Below, piece after piece: positions 22,441-31,100 of a stretch of DNA of 64,000 nt; the stretch's first letter is position 1, and each line of letters starts with the position of its first letter. The notes below the pieces were generated by a model. It had not been told where the DNA came from. It ran no database searches and saw only the letters and a list, made by a program, of their open reading frames with translations. This stretch comes from Micractinium sp. NFX-FRZ. Taxonomy: Eukaryota > Chlorophyta > Trebouxiophyceae > Chlorellales > Chlorellaceae. Location: contig JAPTJF010000211.1 of the NCBI GenBank assembly GCA_029339195.1, forward strand, positions 1 through 64,000, given 5' to 3'. Position numbers and translations under genes: made by a program.

Positions 22441-23726
22441 CGGCGGCGGCGCGCCGCCAGCGTGGAAACTATATGAATTTGTATACATTATTGTGACTTC
22501 TTGCACCTGCTCATCTTTCTTCTTGTTAACACCGCGACCTTACACACCCTCCATCCTGTCGGCTTTGCCATGCTGAGGCTTCCCCACACTTGCATTGCCT
22601 CCACCCCCACCCTGCATCCCTGCGCTGCCATTGCTCCTCAGTACTGCTCCCCGGGCCCCTTCTCTCTTTACTCGGCACCTGCCCACTGCCCTCCCATGCA
22701 TGCTTCCTACACCCCCTTATGCAGCCCACTTGATGCAACTGTTCACATTTTCTGAAGGTGATTAAGAAGTCTTGCCACCCGCCTGCATGCACTGTGGGTC
22801 CCCCCAGCCGCCTGCCCAACCAGCTTGCCGCTGATCGCTTGCAGGTGGCCCAGCAAACGGACCCATTGCAGCAGGGCGTGGCTTGGCGGCCCAGTGATTG
22901 GCCGGCATGCAGGCAGAGCTTCTTCCTGCCTCCTTTCCCAGGCAGCGGGGGCAGGGCTCTGTGCATGCTTGCAGGAAGTTCAAATGGGTACTGTAGTAAC
23001 GGTTGCAGACAGGTGCTCTGAAGGGATGCCGGGACACTGACCAAGAAGGGGGCTTCATAAAAGGACAGAAGGGAAGGGAGCCAGGCGTGGCAAGAAGAAC
23101 AAGTGGACCAGCGGGCAACGGACGTGGTAACAGCAAAGACCCTGCAAGTGAGCGAGCGAGGTGCGGCTTGCAAGCAGCGGTGGTTCAGCGTCAGGGTAGG
23201 CATTGCGAGGGAAACGGGGAGGGGCGGCAAGAGCGGCGGGGCGGCAAAATGGCGGGGGGCGGCGGCTTGGGTCAACGTCTGCAGCTGGAAAAGCAGGGAT
23301 GAATGGATGGGGATGCGCCGAACAAAGGGCGGGGGAAGCACGGCAGCAGCTGGCGGCAGTCAGCAGGGACAGGGGCAGTAGCAGCAGGGGGGGAGTCGGG
23401 ACAGCAAGGGAGAGCAGCAGACAGCAAGGGATGTGCAGTGTGCAGTAGCGGAGTGCAGATGTTGTACAGTACCATACAAGTCGCCAGGGTGGCCTGGCAG
23501 CCAGGGTCAAAATTCAAACTGGACTGGACAGCTGGACAGCTGTCGGCAAGAGGCAGTCGGGGAGGCCAGGTCAGCAGCTGCTGATCCCGTCCACTGGCGG
23601 CCTGGCATTAGCTCCTATCACAAGGGTACTTGGACAGAAGCGCAGTCAGCTGCATGCCAGGGCAGCATGGACGGGGAGACAAAGAGGCGCGGGTCGGGAT
23701 GGCGCAAGCGGGCAGACCACGGGCGG
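22441..23726. other. Convergent gap, no gene seen
   Basis: It lies between the 198-residue protein gene (+) and the deacetylase-like gene (-). Open frames on both strands are low-complexity. No clear TGTAA near either stop, repeat array or RNA was found. Confidence 0.5.
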
Positions 23727-26700
23727 TCAGCGTGAGCCCCGGCCGGCACCTGTCGTGCGCTGTTGCATGCTGTGTGCAGCAGCAGCACGCACAGCGAGCT
23801 GACCACAGCGTAGCGCCCTGCCTGCTTGCCCTGCCTGCCCCCCAGCCACCCGCTCCCGCTGCATGCTCCCTCAGGCCCCCCTTCCAGATGCCGGCAGTCG
23901 ATCAACCCGCACTCACATTTGTGTTGTTGGGCGCCGCCTCAAGCCATGCCACGTACTGGGCATACGTCAGGCTCCACGTGTTGGGCTGGGCGTGCGCCTG
24001 GCAGCAGGCAGATTTTGGGTGGCACAGGTGGGATGGTGGTTATGAGGGACGTGTGTGTAGCCAGTGGGTCGGACAGCGGGCGTGGGTGTTAGATGCAGGT
24101 CGCATCGGTTCATCTCGGCGGTGTGGGTGCAGTTGCAGCGGCAGCGCACGAACTCGGCCAGCGCCAGTGCAGGCGCAGTGGCGGTACAGGCCCAGTGCGG
24201 ACACAGGTGCAGTGGCGGTACAGGCCCACTGCAGGTACAGGTGCAGTGGCAGTACAGGTGCAGCACAGCTGGCGGTACAGGCCCACTGCAGATGGCGGTA
24301 CAGGTGCAGTACAGGTGCAGTACAGGTGGCGGCCTCACCCAGCGCAGGAATTCGACCACGTCGGCGCGGTGCTCGCTGCGGCAGGAGAGGAAGGAAGACG
24401 GGGGGGCATGGTGAGGTACTTGAGCCTGTGGACTGCGCACGTGATGAGGTGCACAAGCAAGCAGGGCGGCAGCGGCAGCGGCAGAGGGACTGCGCAGCAG
24501 CAAGCAGGCAGGCAGCAGGCAGGCAGCATGCGCAGCGGCGAGATAGCAGTGCCCAGCCAGCGAGCCGCCTCACGCATTATTGATCCATCGAATGTGCCCC
24601 AGGATCGGCACTGGCACCCCCGAGCAGCGCTTGCGCTCGAAATCGGCTTGCAGCCTCTGCAGGGCGGCACAGCAGCGGGGGCAGAGGGGGTGCGCCAGCC
24701 AGGTGGGGTGGGTGGGTGGGTGGAGAGGACGAACCAGTGTGGAGAAGAGGCCCGAGGGGTGCCGGCGTCAGACAGACAGCCTGGGTGGGTGGAGTGGACG
24801 CAGCAGTGTGAAAAGGAGGCCACGTGTCAGACCGCTTCGATGTGTGACGATGCACAGCACTGTGCACAGCACTGGCGCGTCTGTGCATCAACTGTGGGCA
24901 TCCCAGCCACACAGCCCTCTGTCCCTCCCTCCCCTCTGGCCTACCACTATGTATTGCCACACTACTGGGATATTGCCCCAAAGTCAATCACCTGCAGAAT
25001 GGACATCCCCGGCACCGGCATCGGGTCGGTCCGCTTCAGGCCCCCCGGCAGCTTGTAGGCCGGAACCTCCCTGCAAGGGGACGGGGGAGCGGCGGGTTGG
25101 GCGGAAAGATGAGCAGGCACGCGCTGCACCAGCAGCAGCAGCCCCTGCACAAGTTCCATTTTGTCGACCCACTGTTGCTGCTGTGAAGCCCTTCCCGCCC
25201 ACCAGACGGCTGGGCCACTCCAGCCGTTTGTTGTGCCCACCAAGCCAAACCTAGCACCCCACAGTTCATCTTTGGGCGCTGGCACTGGCACCATTTCCAC
25301 CGCCCACCACCCAACCCCTGCCACCCCAGAAGCATAGGGCGCTGGCACTGCAACCTCCACTCCCACCACCCACTGCACCCGCCCACCCCACCCACCAAAT
25401 GGGCAGGCCACTCCAGGTGTGCGGCGCGTCGTTGCGGGCACGCTGCAGGTGGAATCCGCGGTCCAAGGCGCCCCCCTGCTGGGTGTAGTGCCGCTCGGGG
25501 TGGCTGGAATCGTACCTGCAGGCAGGCAGCAGTGGCCAGCAACAAGGCGCGTGCTTGTTTGGGCCTACAGTATGGTTTTATGAAACGAATTAAACTTGCG
25601 ACACAGGCACATGGGGAGCAGTCTGGGTCCCAAGGCGCCCTCGCTTATACTCAATGCATGCACTACACGTGTTCACTCTCTGCCCCTCTGTCTTTGGGTG
25701 CAAAGCTCGACTCACTTGAACCCCAGGTCAGCCAGCACCCGCCCTATGAGCTCGTTTGTCCGGAAGCCGGGCGCACGGAAGCCCACCACGGCCCTGCAGG
25801 CAGGCGGGACAGAAGGGGCCGGGCAGCAGGGGCGTTGTGAGGGGGACCGGATGGGAGGAGTGTGCCCACGCCGGTAAGGCCGCGGCAGCCTGACGCGCAC
25901 ATGACGATTCCCCCTTGCTGCTGTGGCCGAGCTTGCATGGGTCCTGTTGAACTTTAAGTGTGCACTGTAAATGAGCGAGCAATGGCTGCACCACGCTCAG
26001 CCCCGCGTGCGCACTCACTCACCCTGCCGGTATGCTGCAATTGTCCACCAGCCATTCCCTCTGCCCGCCGATCTCCTCTGCCAGCTCATCATAGCCCAGC
26101 TGCATCCAAGTGTCGTCAGGATGGTGCATCGTGTGCACAGACAGCTCGTGACCTGCGGCAGTAAATGGGGGGTGAGGGTGCGGTGGGAGGGTAAGGGAAG
26201 GTGCGCACAGCATGCGCTGTGTGGTTGGGCCGCCCGGCATCAGCTAGAGGCGGTAGAGTGCAGCCAGGCCTCAGCTTAGCGCAGGGCTCACGCATAATGG
26301 GGCACATGCCCTGCCCACCAGCCAGCAGGCCGGCAGGCCGGCAGGCCGGCAGGCAGCGATGCCAACAGCTCGGCCAGGGGCCCCTCGCACCTCGCTTGTG
26401 CGCCGCCTGCGTGATGTTGCACTCCCCAGTTGGCCTGCCACCGTGGCAGCACGACGTGAACCTGCGAGGTGCCAGGGAGCCAGGTCAGCCCAGACATGGG
26501 ACTATGCTGGATGGGCGGGATCCTGCGGGGTTGCGGGCGGCTTGCGCGTGCCGTGTGTGCCGCCAGCTCAGAAGAGTGCAGCCCCAGCATGCCTGCCCGT
26601 CTGCCCCCCAAGATGGAGCGCCCTTCACACGGGCCGTCGCCTCCCGGCCACCTCACCATGTCATGGGCATGCGGCAGCCGTTTGCGTTGCGCACCCCGGA

Positions 26701-27211
26701 CGCCACAATCGTGCGCCGGTAGGCCACCTCCCACGGCCAAATCGTGGCGCCGCCGTCGAGCGAAAACCTGCACCGGCAGCGGCAGTGCAAATGGAGCTCT
26801 CCGTTAAGCACAGGAGGGTGCAGCAGGTTGGAGCCGAGACATCGGAGCTGTTGCGCGTGGTATTGATGAGCAATTTCTATGTTCAATTCTTTTGTGGATC
26901 TGTTTTTATGGTGCTGCCTGCCAGGCGCAGCCTTCTGCCCGCCCCGTCCCCAGCAGGCCAGCTCACAAAATGATGTTTGGCGTGTCTGGGCAGTGCTGCC
27001 TGCGCCCGTGGCCAACCGGCGGCACCCGCAGCCACTGCATGCTGATCATGCCGGCGCCGCAGCGGCAGGACATGCGGTCTGCCAGCAGCGCCAGGAGCAC
27101 GGTCAGCAGCAGCGCGGCGGCTGCCAGGAGCACGCGCCGCCGCTGCCGCTGGCACTCGCCCGCCTGATCCTTTACACACGGCGCCTCCTCAGGGCCGCCC
27201 ACCGCCGTCAT
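23727..27211 (-). CDS. Polysaccharide deacetylase-like membrane protein
   Basis: CE4-type (NodB fold) relative of chitin deacetylases. Eleven exons fit: 27211-26967, 26767-26657, 26461-26391, 26152-26023, 25793-25716, 25515-25396, 25070-24992, 24656-24574, 24375-24339, 23997-23917, 23798-23727, giving 368 residues. An N-terminal hydrophobic helix at 27-44 preceded by QRQRRR suggests a type II anchor with a lumenal or extracellular domain. Motif 1 is NIILFSLDGG (79-88), where active enzymes have TFDD; the second Asp is Gly here. Motif 2 is VHTMHH (148-153) and motif 3 is FRAPGFR (191-197). YDSSHPERHY and WEVPAYKLPGG follow as in the family. An in-frame ATG at 27385 could extend the N-terminus. 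The fold is confident; activity is doubtful because of motif 1. Chlorella-type walls contain amino sugar, which makes a wall role plausible. Confidence 0.85.
24140..24335. repeat. Minisatellite in deacetylase-like intron
   Basis: Units of the type CAGGTGCAGTGGCGGTA and CAGGCCCACTGCAG repeat at least eight times with variable order. It lies in the intron between exons 24375-24339 and 23997-23917, ending a few bases before the donor. Confidence 0.85.
25195..25235 (-). repeat. Donor-side echo of exon 6, deacetylase-like gene
   Basis: It would encode WSGPAVW followed by GTGGG, against WSGLPIW plus GTGGG at the end of exon 25515-25396. It lies downstream of the exon in transcript order. Confidence 0.65.
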
Positions 27212-28118
27212 GTTGCAGCAGTCCCCTGTGTTCTGCTGCACTGCCGGCTCCTGCACAGGGGCGCAGCAGCAGGGACCAGGCACTGTGAAGAGGGCTTGCC
27301 TGTGCGTCGCGCCGCCGCCGGGCGGCGGGTCGGCAAGGCGGTGCTCTTCCCAAGGACTGCTCTGCAGCCGCGCCCACAAGTGCAAGCAAGCGTTTCACAC
27401 CGCCCGCAGCGGTATGCATGGCGCGCGGGCCACAATTGCGAGCACAGAGGTGGCTCAGGCATGGTGGGAGCCGGGCCTCACTCGCCTGCCCAGGCGCCCA
27501 AGCCCCGCCTCCCGCCTCCTCAGAGGCGACAGCGTCTTGGGCGGGCCGTCCGCACACCAGTTATGCTGTCCGGCTGGGATTCGCGCCCTACTGAAATACA
27601 GTCCTCCCCCCCGAAGCGCCCGATGCTTAAAGCTTCACAACCCCCTGATTTGAGTTCAAATGCGATCTCAGACGACAGGGAGAACCGCTGGACGAACCGC
27701 TGGACGCGGAATGATCGCCGCATGCGTGTAGAGGCCGGCTAGGGTTTTGGGGGTATCCCCACCTGCGACAAACAGGGTGCGCAGCTCCCTTTGATAAGCA
27801 CTTCAACCAGCTGGCCTTGTCCAATCCATTGCTGCCCTGCTCTGCACCTAACACACAACGAAAAATAGCCGCCCTGGAAGCCGGGCCTATTCTTTCTGAA
27901 CTTATTCATGTGCTGCGCTCAGGCGTTGCAGGCAGCAGGCGGGCGGCGGGCGGGCGCAGGCCGCCACTGAAATAATCAAGAGCCGGGAGGGAAAAAGGGG
28001 GGAGGGTGGAGCCGAATAAAAGGGCCACAGAAGCAGGCGGACACGGAAAGAATCAGGGACGCAGTGTGTGCATGGGGGAGGAGCAGCGTGTGACCCTGCC
28101 AGCTGTGCTGGGGCGGCT
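27212..28118. other. Gap between two minus-strand genes
   Basis: It holds the promoter of the deacetylase-like gene and the 3' flank of the glycine-cleavage T gene. If the ATG at 27385 is used, 27212-27385 is coding. Nothing else was recognised. Confidence 0.5.
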
Positions 28119-31100
28119 TCAGGGCTTGTGGTAGTGGGTGGGCACAAAGGGCATCTTGGTGACGGTGGCGTCGTTCATCTTGCCGCGCACGTTGACCTTG
28201 AGGGCGGTGCCAGCCTTGGCCACCGCCTTCTCCACGTAGCTGCGGGGGTGGGGGGGTGGGGGGGGGACATGAGGGCGTGCAAGGTTCAGCAAAGCTCGCC
28301 GCCCCAACACCGCCTAGACAGAGCGGCCCAATCCCTCCTCTCTCCCCACCCTCCCTCCCCCCACTGGCATGGGCATGGTTGCCTTCAGGCCGGTCTCAAC
28401 CCTTGTCCAGGCCCCTACCTCTGCCTTATCCTCTTTGTGTCCCTCACCCCATGGACATGTTCCTCTGGAACCCCCACACCCCCCCACCCCTCCTCCCAGC
28501 CTGTTCAGGCCCATATTGCCTCTGCTTTCCCTCGACCCATGGAGATGTTCTAGCTGAACCCTCCACCCACCCACCTCCACCCCCCACACCCCCACCCACC
28601 CACCCCTCATCCCAGCATGACCATGCCCCGTTTGCCTCTGCCTGCTGTTTCCCTCACCCCATGGAGATGTTCTTCTTGAGGCAGGGGCTGAAGGCGCCGC
28701 TGGTGATGGTGCCCACCTTGGTCTGGCCGTCGGCGCTGAAGATCTGCACGCACAATGACATTAACAGGTGGAAGTGGCAAGCATGCTCCGTCAGTGGGTG
28801 TGCCGGCAAGGAGAGGGCGCAGGCAAGGGTGGGTGGGTGGGCGGGTGCGAGCCCTGGCCTGATCGTCGGCACTGCAAGAATCTGCAGGGCGGCGTGGTCA
28901 CATCACATGCCCAAGGTCACATGACGACGACCGCATGGCAATGGTGCGCTGATTAGATACCACGTGTGGGGTGTGCGCACTGGTTGGCTGCAGCTTGCGT
29001 GGATAAGGGGCCAGAAAGGCGCTGGCCAAAACAAGCAGCGCACCATTGACACAGGCCTGTCACCCTTCTCACTCCACATGTCTAATCCCACCGGGCTGCA
29101 CGGGTGCCAGGCAGGGCGGCAGGGCACCACGGCAGCCCTCCTCCCCAGCCTCTTCAGAGGCCCAGCAGCACACAGCAGTGCCCCGCCCGCCGCCTGCCCC
29201 GGCCCCCACACTCCCTGACAGCAACACGCGCGTGCACACCTCGCAGTGCTGCCGGGCGGGTGCGCCGGTGGTGACAAAGCCGACGCGGCGGGAGGCCACG
29301 CCGTCGGTCAGCTGCTGCTTCACGACCTGCGCTCAGAGGGGGAGGGAAGGGATGGAGAGGGGAAGAAAGAAAGGGAGGCGGGAAGGTGATGAGGTAGGCT
29401 GTAGTGTGTGAGGGACGCAGGCCGCCGGCAAGCTCCTGCCTCACGCCCTGCGCGCACCCGTACAAGCAGCACCAGCAAGCACCCACCCCGCCCCTTTACT
29501 AAACAAGATGCACGCCTCGCGCCGCCGCTTGCCCACCCGTGCACCGCCCTCCGCCCAGCCACTATCCACAGGAACACAGGGGGGAATACAAAGAAGACAG
29601 CCACCCACCCCACCTCTCCTCCCAGGAAGTCGAACGCCTCGCGCCGCCGCTTGCCCACCGTCCAGGCCAGCCCCGCCTCGATGGGGGTGATGTCCTCGTT
29701 CAGGTCGTTGCCTGCATGTTGACCAAGCGGGAGGCATCTCCGTAAATGCAGGGAAGCACAGAGGTGGCCAGGCCCGCCCCAATGGGGGTGATGCCCTCCC
29801 TCGGTCAGGTCGTTGCCTGGAGGGTTGAAAGGGGAACGCGAGGGACAGCAAAATCAGTGAAGCACGCGAGAGCCGGTTAGCCAAGGTGGCCCGCCGTGCA
29901 ATGGGGGTGATGTCCTCGTTCAGGTCGTTGCCTGCATGTTGACGAAACCAAGCGGGAGGCATCTCCGTAATGCAGGGAAAGCACAGCGGTGGCCAGGCCC
30001 GCCTCAATGGGGGTGATGCCCTCCCTCATTCAGGTCGTTGCCTGGAGGGTTGAAAGGGGAACGCGAGGGACAACAAAATCAGTGAAGCACGCGGGGGCCG
30101 GAGAGCCAAGGTGGCTAGCCCTGCAGTGGGCGTGATGCCCTCCTTCAGGTCGTTGCCTGGAGAGTCGTAAAAGAGAGCGAGCGGACAACAAGGTTAATCA
30201 ATGTTAATCAATGCAGGAGGCACACAGGGGGGTTGAGGTGGCCAGCCCCGCACTGGGAGGTGATGCCCTCGGTCACGCCACTGCTTGCCTGGGGAGCAGC
30301 AAGCAACAACAAGCGGAACAGGAAGGTGATGCAAAGGGGAATCGGGAGCCGAGGTGCCCAGCCGGCCTCGATCGGCGCAACCTGTGCCCATACTTACGAC
30401 GCACTAAAAGGCGCCAGCCACACCGGCGCCAACAACACATAGCACACAGCGCTCACCGTACAGGCACAGGCTGGCCTCCAGGCGCAGCGAGGCACACCCC
30501 CAGTGCCCATACAATGTAGACGCCGCATACAGTAATGTTATGAATGCCAACACAACACTCACGATACAGGCAGAGGCCTGCCTCGAGGTGGAGCGAGTCG
30601 CGGGGGCCCAAGGCGGGCAAGCAGCGCCCGTACACAGCAAGACTCCGTACACGGAAAGAGCACAGGAGAGCTCACCGTACAGGCAGAGGCCTGCCTCGAG
30701 GCGCAGCGAGTCGCGGGGGCCGAGGCCGCACAGGCGCACGCGCTCGTCGCCGGTCAGCGCCTCTGCCAGCTCCACGGCCTGCGAGTTGGGGATGGACAGC
30801 TCAAAGCCGTCCTCGCCGGTGTACCTGCAGAGCGGTTAGGAAAGCATGCAACACGGTTGAATGGTGGCAATGCAGTGTGGTTGAAGAGCGAAGGCAGAGT
30901 TGGGGATGGACAGCTCGAAGCCGTCCTCGCCGGTGTACCTGCAGCAGAGCGTGCGGTTGAGAAAACACAAGGCATGGTTCGGTGGTGTGCTTGCAGTGGT
31001 TGAAGAGCGAAGGCAGAGGTGGGGGTGGGCAGATCCAAGCCGTCCTCGCCGGTGTACCTGCAGAGCGGTAGAACGGCACACGCTAAGGTGGTGTGCTTGC

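Noticed and set aside
24140..24335. Regular repeats resembling a CRISPR array
   Set aside because: The units are contiguous and imperfect without unique spacers of constant length, and they lie in a eukaryotic intron with no cas genes.
29680..30300. Possible transposon or retroelement array
   Set aside because: The repeat unit is a piece of the local gcvT exon and intron; there are no terminal repeats, target-site duplications or transposase frames.
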